A stretch of DNA of 64,000 nucleotides from Campylobacterota bacterium (GTDB taxonomy: Bacteria > Campylobacterota > Campylobacteria > Campylobacterales > Sulfurovaceae). Made by a program: the position numbers and the translations under genes. How positions within the stretch are numbered: the stretch's first letter is position 1; every line of letters begins with the position of its first letter. Below are positions 7,800 to 17,351 of the stretch, piece by piece. Below the pieces are notes generated by a model, which saw only the letters and a list, made by a program, of their open reading frames with translations, was not told the DNA's origin and did no database searches. The stretch spans positions 24,838 through 88,837 of the forward strand of contig QKDN01000008.1 of NCBI GenBank assembly GCA_003252535.1, in the 5' to 3' direction.

Positions 7800-9341
7800 A
7801 TGAAACAATTACTGATAGATATCGCCTTTTCCCTCTACAACTCACCCAGGTATCGCGGGATCAAGGAGTTTTTCGACTCGATTCTCAACGACTCGCGCAA
7901 CAGCTACAAGAAATATCTCGACCTGATGATGATCTTTTTCATCATCTCTTCTATCATTATCCTCATCTACGAGGTACAAAACCCCATCCCGGAATGGCTT
8001 GCGTATTACGATATCTACTTTATCTCTTTTTTGTTCCTTATCGAGTATCTTTTACGTTTCTGGGTCTCTAACGACATACACAAGCTCATCGTAGACGAAT
8101 ACCAGAAGTCACAGTTCATCGGCAAACGGTTCAGACTGCGCGGACCGCTCAAAAAAGGGATCAAAGAGAAACTCTCCTATATGATCACACCGGGTGCTAT
8201 TATCGATATACTGGCAATCCTTCCTGCCTACAGACCGTTGAGGATACTTCGTTTCTTCGTGCTCTTCAGGGTCTTCAAACTCCTTCGCTATACCAAGAGC
8301 CTCAACCAGTTCGTGGATGTCCTCGCCAATAAGCGTTTCGAACTGCTGACACTCCTTTTCATGCTCTTTTTCGTGGTGAGTGCATCCGGGGTGGCGATCT
8401 ATGTCCTCGAAGAGAAGGTCAATCCCGATATCACGACCCTTTTCGATGCGCTCTACTGGGCCCTTGTGACCATCTCGACGGTCGGGTACGGGGATATCTC
8501 CCCGGTAACTGTCGAGGGGCGTACGGTATCGATGGCTGTTATCGTCAGCGGCATGGTCATGTTCTCTTTTGCCACTTCGGTGATCGTCTCGGCATTCTCG
8601 GAGAAACTTGACAAGCTCAAGGAACGCAAGGCTTTCGACAGGATCGATCCCCGTAAGCCGCTGACGATCATCTGCGGGTACGGTGAGCTGTGCAAGATGT
8701 TCATGGAGTACAATGAAGAGGAGCTGGAGAACTACATCATCCTCGAAAAGGACCCGCAAAGGGTCAAGGAGGCCACGGAAAACGGTTACAATGCGATCAG
8801 GGAGGATGCCACGAGCCAGGATGCCCTGCGCAAATACAACGGCAGCTATGACAATATGGTCGTCCTCGCCCTGGTGAGCAATGACATTGAGAATATCTAT
8901 ATCACCCTCAATGCCCGAAGTCTCTCCCGCAAGATCACTATCATCTCCCGTACAAGCGACAAAAGACTCCTCAACAAATACAAACTTGCAGGGGCGAACC
9001 ACGTCATCGTCCCGGACGATGTCGCCAATGTCATGCTGATGATGGCCATCAGCCATCCGACAATCTACAAAGCAAGCCACGCGATACTCACCGGAAAACA
9101 CATGGCCGTCATTGATGAGATAGCAGCCAGGGCTGGGGACCACTTCGTAGGAAAACACCTCGATGATATTCATTTCAAAGAGCAGAAACTGCTGCTTGTG
9201 GGGATCGAACAGAACAGGACCAGGGAGTTCCTCTTCAACCCACAGGAGAATATTCTCATCGAAGAAGGGGATGTCCTGCTTGTGATGGGGACGCACCTGA
9301 ACCTTGAGTACTTCAAAGAGATATACAAGGTAGGCAACTGA
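7800..9341 (+). CDS. Six-TM potassium channel with voltage-sensor-like S4 and RCK domain
   Basis: The 513-residue protein has S1 (about 42-58), S2 (72-88), S3 (133-144, IDILAILP) and an arginine-rich S4-like helix (145-164, PLRILRFFVLFRVFKLLR). S5 is at 181-203, the selectivity filter TVGYGD at 228-232 region, and S6 at 243-265. After residue 285 come an RCK (TrkA-N) domain with a GYGELCK dinucleotide loop and a TrkA-C-like domain to the end. It is thus a K+ channel gated by ligand and possibly voltage in the inner membrane. The stop TGA shares its last base with the ATG of the next RCK gene, so the two are translated together. Confidence 0.9.
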   Translation: MKQLLIDIAFSLYNSPRYRGIKEFFDSILNDSRNSYKKYLDLMMIFFIISSIIILIYEVQNPIPEWLAYYDIYFISFLFLIEYLLRFWVSNDIHKLIVDEYQKSQFIGKRFRLRGPLKKGIKEKLSYMITPGAIIDILAILPAYRPLRILRFFVLFRVFKLLRYTKSLNQFVDVLANKRFELLTLLFMLFFVVSASGVAIYVLEEKVNPDITTLFDALYWALVTISTVGYGDISPVTVEGRTVSMAVIVSGMVMFSFATSVIVSAFSEKLDKLKERKAFDRIDPRKPLTIICGYGELCKMFMEYNEEELENYIILEKDPQRVKEATENGYNAIREDATSQDALRKYNGSYDNMVVLALVSNDIENIYITLNARSLSRKITIISRTSDKRLLNKYKLAGANHVIVPDDVANVMLMMAISHPTIYKASHAILTGKHMAVIDEIAARAGDHFVGKHLDDIHFKEQKLLLVGIEQNRTREFLFNPQENILIEEGDVLLVMGTHLNLEYFKEIYKVGN

Positions 9342-10039
9342 TGAAGAAGCAGGCATTCGTATTCGGCTACGGTAAACACGGCAGGACTATGGCCCGGGAT
9401 CTCAAAGAGAACAACTTCCGTCTCGTGATCGTAGAGTCCGATGAACACAACTATGCCGCCGCGGTCGAGGATGGCCATCTCAATACCCAGCTGATCGATG
9501 TCACCGACGATGATGCCCTCCAAAAGCTCTCGATAGACAGGGACGACAAGCTCATCTGCATCATGGATGACGAGCATCTCAATGTATTCCTGACCCTCTC
9601 GCTCCGTTCGCTCTATCCTGATATCACCATCTATTCGATCTCCAACTCCACCGATACGGCGCAGAAGCTCAAGATGGCTGGGGCAAGCCGCATCATCGAC
9701 CTCTACGAGGTGAGTGCCATGAAGATACATAATATTCTCAAAAAACCCGTGGCGACCAAATTGCTCGACAGTTTCCTCACCAACGAAAGCGAGATCAGTT
9801 TTGCCGAGATGTTCGTCTGCGAGGACTCTGGCCTGGTCGGTGAGAGATCAAGCGGGATAGATTTCGCTTCACATGGTATACTGCTGGTCGGTATCGTTGA
9901 GGCGAGGAACGATGAGTTCGTCTTTGCCACGCACGGGCTCGACCACTCCATCGGTACGGGGGATATCCTCGTAGTGATGGGGAAGAACAATGATCTCAGG
10001 GTATTTGGAGAGCAACTAAAATGCAGGAGTGTTTCATGA
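9341..10039 (+). CDS. Free-standing RCK (TrkA-N/TrkA-C) regulatory protein
   Basis: A 232-residue cytoplasmic protein with a Rossmann TrkA-N domain (GYGKHGRTMA near the start; acidic VESDEHN at the end of strand 2) and a C-terminal TrkA-C domain from about residue 145. It has no membrane segment. Because it starts on the last base of the channel stop codon, it is probably a second gating ring or regulatory subunit of that channel, giving a tandem RCK arrangement split over two genes. The link is an inference from position and domain type. It could alternatively serve a Trk/Ktr uptake system encoded elsewhere. Confidence 0.85.
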   Translation: MKKQAFVFGYGKHGRTMARDLKENNFRLVIVESDEHNYAAAVEDGHLNTQLIDVTDDDALQKLSIDRDDKLICIMDDEHLNVFLTLSLRSLYPDITIYSISNSTDTAQKLKMAGASRIIDLYEVSAMKIHNILKKPVATKLLDSFLTNESEISFAEMFVCEDSGLVGERSSGIDFASHGILLVGIVEARNDEFVFATHGLDHSIGTGDILVVMGKNNDLRVFGEQLKCRSVS

Positions 10040-10923
10040 AAATAGCTATCATCGGTGCGGGCAAGTGGGGTCAGGCGTTGTGCCACGCCTACAGGGAGAA
10101 GAACACCGTCGTGATCTCCTCGCGAACTCCGAGGGATATCGAGGGGTTCGTCCCTCTCGAGGAGGCCCTGGAGTGTGAATACATCGTCATGGCGATCCCT
10201 GCCCAGGCGGTACGGGGGTGGATGGAGGAGCATTTCGTCGACCACGCTCAAAAGCTCCTCGTCGCTGCTAAGGGGATCGAGACTGCCACAGGTTCGTTCC
10301 TCAACGAGATATACGGTGAGTTCGTCCCTGCCGAGCGGCTGGCGTTCATCTCCGGCCCCTCGTTCGCCGCAGAAGTGGTGCAGTCGCTCCCGACCGCGCT
10401 GATCATCAGCTCGACCAACAGGGAGCTCGCCAGGGTATTCTCCGACGCGCTGCCGTCATTTATCAAAGGGTATGTCGATGACGATGTGGTCGGTGCGGAA
10501 GTAGCCGGGGCGTATAAGAATGTCATCGCCATAGCCGGCGGCGTATGCGACGGTCTGGGGCTCGGCAACAACGCAAGGGCGGCGCTGATCTCGCGCGGGC
10601 TCGTGGAGATGAGCCGCTTCGGACAGTTCTTCGGCGCCAGACCCGAGACCTTCCTCTCGCTCGGCGGCGCAGGAGACCTCTTCCTCACCGCCAGCTCCAC
10701 CCTCTCGCGGAACTACCGCGTCGGCCTGGGGCTCGCACAGGGTAAGGCGATCGATCTCATCCTCGAAGAGCTGGGAGAAGTGGCAGAAGGCGTCCCCACC
10801 ACCAAAGCTCTCCACACCATCGCTATAGAAAAAAACCTCTACCTCCCCATCGCCGCCGAGGTCTACAAGATGATCGAGGAGGGTAAGAATCCTATGGAGA
10901 GTGTGAGGGATTTGTTGAAGTGA
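10036..10923 (+). CDS. gpsA: Glycerol-3-phosphate dehydrogenase [NAD(P)+]
   Basis: GpsA reduces dihydroxyacetone phosphate to sn-glycerol 3-phosphate for phospholipid synthesis. The N-terminal Rossmann motif is IIGAGKWGQAL, and the segment LISRGLVEMSRFG with LGGAGDLFLT is family-typical. I place the start at ATG 10036, where AGGAG (10026-10029 region) is well spaced and the ATG overlaps the previous stop as ATGA. An upstream in-frame ATG at 10021 would add only MQECF. The length of about 295 residues is normal. Confidence 0.95.
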   Translation: MKIAIIGAGKWGQALCHAYREKNTVVISSRTPRDIEGFVPLEEALECEYIVMAIPAQAVRGWMEEHFVDHAQKLLVAAKGIETATGSFLNEIYGEFVPAERLAFISGPSFAAEVVQSLPTALIISSTNRELARVFSDALPSFIKGYVDDDVVGAEVAGAYKNVIAIAGGVCDGLGLGNNARAALISRGLVEMSRFGQFFGARPETFLSLGGAGDLFLTASSTLSRNYRVGLGLAQGKAIDLILEELGEVAEGVPTTKALHTIAIEKNLYLPIAAEVYKMIEEGKNPMESVRDLLK

Positions 10924-10938
10924 TTCTAGGTCTGATCT

Positions 10939-11811
10939 ATGAATTGGTATAAAAAAATCATAGCATTGTTTCTTTTCTCGTTAAGTGTTGTCGATGGATA
11001 TGCCGATACTTTATCGAATGATACCTATATCATAGAAGCTGAACAGCTTTATAGCGTCAATATTGTTACGAACAAATATTCAAATAATCACTTATCTGTA
11101 TCTGTCAAACCGGAGTATTGGGAACCACTGTTTGAGTATGCATTGGCTCATATGGATAAACAAGGCCGTTTTAATGTTGGTGGTGTAATTGTTGAACCCT
11201 ATATCCGGGATTTGGTCTATCATGATATCCATTTTATGTTTGGTGATGATAACGAAACCCATAAGGCATTTACTAGACTGCGTGAGCAAGTAAAAGGTGT
11301 GAAGACTGAAGTTGAAAACAAACAAAAGCTCGCCTTTCTTGAGAAGATGTATAAGAAACACACCAAAAATTCTATGTTGATCGTATCGCAACTTATCAAT
11401 GATTATCATTCGGAAAACACCCTGGAAGCAAGTCACCGATGTGTAGAGATATATGATGCGGTCGAGAATAATCAAACAAAATTGGAAATCCTACAAAAGG
11501 TACATAATAAGATTTATGATTGTTATACCGATCTGAATCAAACTGCACAGGCTAGATCACTGTTGGATATTATGGATTCATCTATAGCCATTCAAGATCG
11601 ATATTTGCAACTAGAAAAAAGGGCTTATCTTTATGTTATCGAAAATAATCCTCAACAAGCCAGGTTATATTATCAGAAAGCATTGGAATCTCTCAAACAG
11701 ACAGATTTCTTTCAAGATACACTTTACTTGACTCTGCAGGAGAAACAAGATATTAATGCTTCAATAAATCAAGAGATTAAAAGGTTTGAAGAGATACTAA
11801 GAGATTTATAA
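10939..11811 (+). CDS. AT-rich secreted protein of unknown function, helical repeats
   Basis: A 290-residue protein with a likely signal peptide (NWYKKIIALFLFSLSVVDGYADT; cleavage near residue 22). The mature part is helical and resembles TPR-type arrays, especially toward the C-terminus (NNPQQARLYYQKALESLKQ). Base composition is clearly more AT-rich and codon use differs from gpsA before it and the peptidase gene after it, which suggests transfer. No family is recognised. It follows gpsA by 15 bases but the composition break argues it was inserted there. A palindromic repeat lies 38 bases downstream. Confidence 0.75.
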   Translation: MNWYKKIIALFLFSLSVVDGYADTLSNDTYIIEAEQLYSVNIVTNKYSNNHLSVSVKPEYWEPLFEYALAHMDKQGRFNVGGVIVEPYIRDLVYHDIHFMFGDDNETHKAFTRLREQVKGVKTEVENKQKLAFLEKMYKKHTKNSMLIVSQLINDYHSENTLEASHRCVEIYDAVENNQTKLEILQKVHNKIYDCYTDLNQTAQARSLLDIMDSSIAIQDRYLQLEKRAYLYVIENNPQQARLYYQKALESLKQTDFFQDTLYLTLQEKQDINASINQEIKRFEEILRDL

Positions 11812-11848
11812 TGTATTAAGATTTTTTCGTTTTACCCTACAATTTTTT

Positions 11849-11922
11849 CGTCATCCTCGGGCTTGACCCGGGGATCTACAACTGTTGCAGTTTTGGAGAT
11901 TCCTGCTTTCACGGAAATGACG
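11849..11922. repeat. Palindromic intergenic repeat B (CGTCAT...ATGACG)
   Basis: Outer arms CGTCAT (11849-11854) and ATGACG (11917-11922) enclose two hairpin-like parts: the left one around CCTCGGGCTTGACCCGGGG and a right one around TTCCTGCTTTCACGGAA. The left half matches a short palindromic motif seen between genes in many unrelated bacteria. It occupies the gap between two convergent genes and could act as a transcription terminator. Confidence 0.5.
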
Positions 11923-11961
11923 CAGCAGGCATGAAGACGGAATCTACAATTTACCTGGATT

Positions 11962-13938
11962 TTACTCCTCGATTCCATACAGCTTCAAGAGACTCTTCGT
12001 CTGCGGTCTTCGCCCGAGCCATTCGTGGTAGAGTTCGCTCATCTCTTTGACACCTCCGTTGGCGAGGATGTATTCTTTGTACCCCTGAGCCATGATCGGA
12101 TTGATGCCGCTGGTTTCGTCGAGACATTCGAAGAGGGCGTCGGCGCTGAAGACCTCTGCCCACTTGTAGCTGTAGTATCCTGCTGCGTAGCCTCCTCCGA
12201 AGATGTGGCTGAACCCATGCTCGAAGCGGTTGTAGCTCGGTGGGGTGGTGACGGCTACTTCGGCTCTGACCGACTCGAGGAGAGTGTGTACCTCTTCGCC
12301 CTGATAGGGTGCGCCGTCCCTCCCCTGGTGAAGGAGGAAGTCGAAGAGTGAGAACTCTACCTGGCGGAGCATCCCCATCGCAGCCTGGAAGTTCTTGGCG
12401 TCGTTGATCTTTTTGAGGAGCTCATCTGGGATCGGCTCGCCGCTCTCGTAGTGGAAGCCGAAGCGCTTGAGGATCGCCGACTCGTAGGCGAAGTTCTCGA
12501 GGAACTGCGACGGGAACTCCACCACATCCCACGCCACGCCGTTGATACCCGATACCGACCGCTCTTTGGCCTTGCTGAAGAGATGGTGGATACCATGACC
12601 CATCTCGTGGAAGAGGGTGATGACATCATCGTGGCGCAGCAGCGACGGGGTGTTTTTGGTGGTCGGTGCGAAGTTGCAGACGATGAAGGCCGAGGCGAGG
12701 TGCTCGCGTCCCGCACCGTCGATATAGTGCGTCTCGAAATCATGCATCCATGCCCCGCCGCGCTTCTCTTTGCGCGCTTCGAGGTCGAAGTAGATACGCG
12801 CCATCGCCTCATCGCCTTCATAAATATCGTAGACCCTCACACACTCATGCCATGTCGGGATATCGGCTCTCCTGAACTCCACACCAAAGAGCTCCGAGAC
12901 GATATCGAGCATACCGCTCACGACACGGGACTGCTCGAAGTAGGGCTTGGTCATCGTATCGTCGAAATCGAACTGCTCTTTCTTGAGCTTCTCCGCGTAG
13001 TAGGAGAGGTCGTAGCTCTCGAGCTGTTCGATGCCGTCGAGTCTGCGGGCGAACTCCCGGAGCTCGTTGAGCTCTTTTTGGGCAGTAGCGCGGGAGAGTG
13101 TGGCGATCTCGCGGAGGAAGGCGACCACATCCTCTTCGCTCACTGCGTCACGGTTCTCGAGGGCGTACTGTGCATAGTTGGCGAAGCCCAGTAGCTTGAC
13201 CTTCTCATCTTTGAGGGCGAGTATCTCATCGATGACAGCGCCGTTTTGGGGCGCGCGGGTGGAGTAAGCGCGGTAGAGCTCCTGTCGGATAGCACGGTTG
13301 GGTCCGTAGGTCATGTAGGCGAGGTAGCTGGGCATCTGGAGGGTGAATACCGCTACCTCTCTGCCGTCGCGCTCCTCCATCGCCGCATCGATGTCGCTCT
13401 GAGGGAGCCCTGTGAGGTCTGCCGGGTCTTCGATGATCTGCTCATAGGCATTGGTAGCATCGAGGAGGTTTTGCGAGAAAGTGTTGGAGAGTTCGCTGAG
13501 TCGCATATTGATCTCTTTGATCCGCTCTTTTGGCTCGGCTGGGAGGTCGACACCCGAGAGGACGAAGTCGCGCAGGTCGTTGGCGAGTACCTTATGGGTC
13601 TCGATGTCATCGCTTGTGATCTCTCTGATCTTGGCATAGAGCGCTTCGTTTTGGGAGAGCTCCGAGCCGAACTTCGAAAGGAGCGGAAGGGAGGCTTCGT
13701 AAGCTTTTTGTGTTGCTTCGGAGTTGCAGATGCTGTTGAGGTGGGAGAGCGGGGTGAAGAAGAGGCTCATCTCCTCGTCCATATCGTGGAGCGGTTTGAT
13801 CACATCGGCGTAGCTTGTCGAGTCGCCGCCCGTGATCGCATCGATGCGCGCCTGGTGGTCAGCCAGGAGAGCCGTGAGTTCGTCCACAAAGGTATCGTAG
13901 TTTGGGGTATTGAAAGGTTGGAACATGTTATCATCCAT
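11962..13938 (-). CDS. M3-family zinc oligopeptidase (oligopeptidase A-like)
   Basis: A 658-residue cytosolic metallopeptidase of the thimet oligopeptidase family, which degrades peptides released by larger proteases. The zinc site HEMGH is at residues 444-448, followed by the family context GIHHLFSKAK. The C-terminal ENFAYE and FGGGYAAGYYSYKWAEVF segments are characteristic of this family (substrate-binding Tyr and Gly loop). It has no signal peptide. ATG codons at 13938 and four codons later are both possible. It points away from rplI, with about 100 bases between. Confidence 0.94.
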   Translation of the reverse strand: MDDNMFQPFNTPNYDTFVDELTALLADHQARIDAITGGDSTSYADVIKPLHDMDEEMSLFFTPLSHLNSICNSEATQKAYEASLPLLSKFGSELSQNEALYAKIREITSDDIETHKVLANDLRDFVLSGVDLPAEPKERIKEINMRLSELSNTFSQNLLDATNAYEQIIEDPADLTGLPQSDIDAAMEERDGREVAVFTLQMPSYLAYMTYGPNRAIRQELYRAYSTRAPQNGAVIDEILALKDEKVKLLGFANYAQYALENRDAVSEEDVVAFLREIATLSRATAQKELNELREFARRLDGIEQLESYDLSYYAEKLKKEQFDFDDTMTKPYFEQSRVVSGMLDIVSELFGVEFRRADIPTWHECVRVYDIYEGDEAMARIYFDLEARKEKRGGAWMHDFETHYIDGAGREHLASAFIVCNFAPTTKNTPSLLRHDDVITLFHEMGHGIHHLFSKAKERSVSGINGVAWDVVEFPSQFLENFAYESAILKRFGFHYESGEPIPDELLKKINDAKNFQAAMGMLRQVEFSLFDFLLHQGRDGAPYQGEEVHTLLESVRAEVAVTTPPSYNRFEHGFSHIFGGGYAAGYYSYKWAEVFSADALFECLDETSGINPIMAQGYKEYILANGGVKEMSELYHEWLGRRPQTKSLLKLYGIEE

Positions 13939-14037
13939 AATAGTGTTTTGGCGATTGTATCAAAAGAATTTTAAATCGATTTGATTTTAGAAAAGTTGGA
14001 TAAAATAGCGTATACATTCACAAGATAAAGGAAAATT

Positions 14038-14481
14038 ATGAAAGTATTATTGATTAAAGATGTGAAGACACTCGGCAAAAGCGGCGAGATCAAGGAGGTG
14101 AAGGATGGATACGGACAGAACTTCCTCATCGCCAAAGGTCTTGCCAAACTTGCTACCCCCGATGTGGTAGAGAACTGGAAAGCAGAGCAGGCGCGTATCG
14201 CACAGGAGCTCAAGGATGAGCTCGCAAGACTCGAGAACGAAAAGAAGGTCCTTGAAGCGACCACGATCAAGATCCAGAAACAGAACGCACCTGTAGGGAT
14301 CAAAGGTTCGGTAGGGAACGGCGATATCGCCGATGCTGTCAAAGAGCAGCTCAATATCGAGATCGATAAAAAGAGTATCACGCTTAAAAAACCGATCAAA
14401 TCTACAGGAGTACATGAGGTGGATGTCAAGCTCGGTCACGGCATTCATGCCATGATCAAAGTTGAAATAGAAGGAGTCTGA
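14038..14481 (+). CDS. rplI: 50S ribosomal protein L9
   Basis: The 147-residue protein begins [30 protein letters not shown] (excerpt: [13 protein letters not shown]), the standard L9 N-domain that binds 23S rRNA. A long connecting helix and the C-terminal domain ending in a histidine-containing loop ([13 protein letters not shown]) follow. It is separated from hslV by only two bases, heading the rplI-hslV-hslU-era cluster that is also found in Campylobacter. Confidence 0.97.
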   Translation: MKVLLIKDVKTLGKSGEIKEVKDGYGQNFLIAKGLAKLATPDVVENWKAEQARIAQELKDELARLENEKKVLEATTIKIQKQNAPVGIKGSVGNGDIADAVKEQLNIEIDKKSITLKKPIKSTGVHEVDVKLGHGIHAMIKVEIEGV

Positions 14482-14483
14482 TC

Positions 14484-15014
14484 ATGTTCCATGCTACAAC
14501 CATACTCGCATATAAAGGGAAAGAGAAAGCAGTCATCGGCGGCGACGGGCAGGTGACGTTCGGCAACAGTGTCCTCAAGGGCAATGCTGTTAAGATCAGG
14601 TCTTTGCACCACGGCGAGGTGCTCGGTGGGTTTGCCGGGAGTACTGCCGATGCGTTCAATCTCTTCGAGATGTTCGAAGGGATACTCAATGAGAAAAAAG
14701 GTGATCTTTTCCGCGCGGTTGTAGCATTTTCGAAAGCATGGAGGAAGGACAAACACCTACGCCAGCTCGAAGCGATGATGATCGTCCTCAATCGTGATCA
14801 TATCTTTATCCTCAGCGGGACAGGCGATGTGGTCGAACCCGAGGACGGTATGATCGCCGCGATAGGGTCAGGGGGCAATTATGCACTCTCGGCTGCAAGA
14901 GCCCTGCAAAAGCACTCAGCTCTCAGTGAAACTGATCTGGTACGAGAATCGTTGATGATCGCAGGAGAACTCTGTATCTATACCAACCAGAACATCAATA
15001 TATTAGAACTGTAA
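14484..15014 (+). CDS. hslV: ATP-dependent protease proteolytic subunit HslV
   Basis: HslV is the threonine protease core of the HslUV protease. The 176-residue protein has [21 protein letters not shown], typical of the family. By alignment with the TTI start of other HslV proteins, the catalytic N-terminal Thr should be Thr5 after removal of MFHA, rather than residue 2; a Campylobacter HslV has the same short extension, from memory. The gene lies 2 bases after rplI and 10 before hslU. Confidence 0.96.
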   Translation: MFHATTILAYKGKEKAVIGGDGQVTFGNSVLKGNAVKIRSLHHGEVLGGFAGSTADAFNLFEMFEGILNEKKGDLFRAVVAFSKAWRKDKHLRQLEAMMIVLNRDHIFILSGTGDVVEPEDGMIAAIGSGGNYALSAARALQKHSALSETDLVRESLMIAGELCIYTNQNINILEL

Positions 15015-15024
15015 AAGGATATTT

Positions 15025-16353
15025 TTGGAAAATCTTACACCAAAAGAGATAGTCGCGTATCTTGACAAGTATGTCATCGGTCAGGATAATGCCAAGAAGA
15101 CCATTGCTATAGCACTCCGAAACAGGTATCGCAGGATGCAGTTGAGCGAAGAGATACAGCATGATGTGGTACCCAAGAACATCCTGATGATAGGGAGTAC
15201 CGGGGTGGGCAAGACCGAGATAGCCAGAAGGCTTGCCAATATGCTCGAGCTCCCCTTCATCAAAGTAGAAGCGAGCAAATACACGGAAGTGGGATTCGTC
15301 GGACGGGATGTGGAATCGATGATCCGCGACCTCGCTTCCATCTCACTGAAACTGGTCCGTGAGAGCGAAAATCGAAAGAACGAGGAGAAGATCGAAGCGT
15401 ATATCGAGAACAAGATCATCGAGAAGCTCCTCCCGCCGCTCCCTGCCGGTGCAAGCGATGAGAAAAGGGCAGAGTATGACGTTTCGTTCGAGAGGATGCA
15501 AAGAAGATTCGAGAATGGGGACCTTGACCACCTGAAGATACAGGTGGAGGTGCCAGAGGCGAAGATCGACCTGGGTGACAGCGGTATGCCGCCGCATATC
15601 ATCAATGTCCAGGAGTCGATCACCAAAGTACTCGGTGGCATGAATAAGAAAAAGCTCAAAGAGGTCACTGTAAAGGAGGCCAAAAAGATACTCGAAGCCG
15701 AAGCAAGCGAGAAGCTCATCGATGACGAGCACCTCAAGGAGCTGGCAAGAGATAAGGTCGAGCACGGAGGGATCGTTTTCATCGATGAGATCGACAAAAT
15801 AGCCGTATCATCAGGCTCGCAGGGGAGACAGGACCCCAGCAAGGAGGGGGTACAGCGCGATCTTCTGCCTATCGTGGAGGGGAGTTCCGTCCATACGAAA
15901 CTGGGGCTGATCAATACCGACCATATCCTCTTCATCGCGGCGGGCGCGTTCCACCTGAGTAAACCGAGCGACCTGATCCCGGAGCTGCAGGGGAGATTTC
16001 CGCTGCGTGTGGAGCTCGACTCTCTCAACGAGGAGACCCTCTACCGTATCCTTACCGAACCGAAGAATTCGCTTAAGCGGCAGTATGAAGAGCTCCTGAG
16101 GGTAGAAGGGGTCGAACTGCTTTTTGAAGAAGAAGCACTTCGGGCCATTTCCCACTATTCATCCATGGCCAATGAAAAAACTGAGGACATCGGTGCAAGA
16201 AGGCTTCATACCGTCATGGAGAAGATACTCGAAGATATCAGCTTCAGTGCCGACGAATACAGTGGTCAGAGCATCAGCGTGGACAAGACGCTGGTACAGG
16301 AGAAACTTGAAAGCGTGGTAGAGAGCGAAGATGCCACACGCTATATACTATAA
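15025..16353 (+). CDS. hslU: HslUV protease ATPase subunit HslU
   Basis: A 442-residue AAA+ unfoldase. Walker A GSTGVGKTE is near residue 57, Walker B GGIVFIDEID near 250, with the intermediate I-domain between them. The C-terminal sensor-2 region has the GARRLHTVMEKILEDISF signature. The start is a TTG at 15025, the only codon matching the family N-terminus (ENLTPKEIVAYLDKYVIGQ); AAAGGA lies upstream. It delivers substrates to HslV encoded just before it. Confidence 0.97.
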   Translation: MENLTPKEIVAYLDKYVIGQDNAKKTIAIALRNRYRRMQLSEEIQHDVVPKNILMIGSTGVGKTEIARRLANMLELPFIKVEASKYTEVGFVGRDVESMIRDLASISLKLVRESENRKNEEKIEAYIENKIIEKLLPPLPAGASDEKRAEYDVSFERMQRRFENGDLDHLKIQVEVPEAKIDLGDSGMPPHIINVQESITKVLGGMNKKKLKEVTVKEAKKILEAEASEKLIDDEHLKELARDKVEHGGIVFIDEIDKIAVSSGSQGRQDPSKEGVQRDLLPIVEGSSVHTKLGLINTDHILFIAAGAFHLSKPSDLIPELQGRFPLRVELDSLNEETLYRILTEPKNSLKRQYEELLRVEGVELLFEEEALRAISHYSSMANEKTEDIGARRLHTVMEKILEDISFSADEYSGQSISVDKTLVQEKLESVVESEDATRYIL

Positions 16354-16362
16354 AGGTCGCAG

Positions 16363-17256
16363 ATGAAAGATATCGGGGCAAAAGCAGGTTTTGTAGCTGT
16401 GGTCGGTAGACCCAATGCAGGGAAGAGCACGCTGCTTAATCATATTGTGGGCGAGAAACTGGCCATGGTCTCCCAGAAAGCCCAGGCGACAAGAAAGAGG
16501 ATGAATATCATCGTGATGCACGGTGACGATCAGATCATTTTTGTCGATACGCCGGGGCTGCATGAGAAGGAGAAACTGCTCAACCAGTTCATGCTTGATG
16601 AAGCGCTCAAGGCAATGGGTGACTGTGACCTGATCCTCTTTCTCGCTCCAGTGACCGACAATCTCAAAGAGTATGAGAAGTTCCTTGAACTGCCACAGAC
16701 AAAGAAGCTCAGGCACATCATACTCCTGACAAAGATCGATTTTGTCAAGCCGGCCGAACTGCTGAACAAACTGGGACAATACCAGAAGTACCAGGATCGT
16801 TTCGAAGCGATCATCCCTTTCAGTGTCAAGAAAAATGTCGGCAAGACACAACTGCTTGACGAGATTGTCAAGTACCTGCCGGTTTCTCCCCATCTTTACG
16901 ACCCTGAACTGTTGACAACAGACAATATCCGTGATATATACAGAGAACTTGTTCGTGAATCGATCTTTGAGAATGTCAGTGACGAGATACCGTATGAGAG
17001 CGATGTTGTCATTGACAAAATCGAGGAAAGTGATGAGATGGATCGTGTCTTCGCCACTATAGTCGTCGAAAAAGAAACCCAGAAAGGGATACTCGTAGGC
17101 AACAGAGCGGAGACGATCAAACGGGTCGGTAAAAGTGCAAGAGAGCAGATGGAACTTTTCTCCGGTAAAAAGATTTATCTCGATCTGTTCGTAGCGGTCA
17201 AGAAGGGCTGGAGCAAGAATAAAGAATCACTTGAGGAATTTGGGTATATTTTCTAA
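16363..17256 (+). CDS. era: GTPase Era
   Basis: Era is a KH-domain GTPase assisting 16S rRNA maturation. The 297-residue protein has G1 GRPNAGKST (about 16-24), G3 DTPG, and a G4 of TKID in place of the usual NKID/NKxD. The KH domain ends in VKKGWSKNKESLEEFGY. The Thr for Asn in G4 is shared by some Era proteins and does not by itself indicate loss of function. It ends the rplI-hslVU-era block. Confidence 0.96.
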   Translation: MKDIGAKAGFVAVVGRPNAGKSTLLNHIVGEKLAMVSQKAQATRKRMNIIVMHGDDQIIFVDTPGLHEKEKLLNQFMLDEALKAMGDCDLILFLAPVTDNLKEYEKFLELPQTKKLRHIILLTKIDFVKPAELLNKLGQYQKYQDRFEAIIPFSVKKNVGKTQLLDEIVKYLPVSPHLYDPELLTTDNIRDIYRELVRESIFENVSDEIPYESDVVIDKIEESDEMDRVFATIVVEKETQKGILVGNRAETIKRVGKSAREQMELFSGKKIYLDLFVAVKKGWSKNKESLEEFGYIF

Positions 17257-17316
17257 AGATTTTACCCATTGATATGAATAATATACCAAGTAAGAGAGTT
17301 TTAATATTATAACATA

Positions 17317-17322
17317 TATAAT
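17317..17322 (+). promoter_or_regulatory. Putative -10 box for the pilus/secretion operon
   Basis: A TATAAT in a very AT-rich 95-base gap lies 30 bases ahead of the first pilus-locus gene, followed by AAGGAA as ribosome-binding site. It likely starts an operon of at least six overlapping genes. Confidence 0.45.
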
Positions 17323-17351
17323 GGTTTAATCAATAAGGAACCCTAAAGAAA

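Noticed and set aside
8109..9356. 415-codon minus-strand frame opposite the K+ channel gene
   Set aside because: Antisense shadow; Asp/His/Glu-rich without any family pattern.
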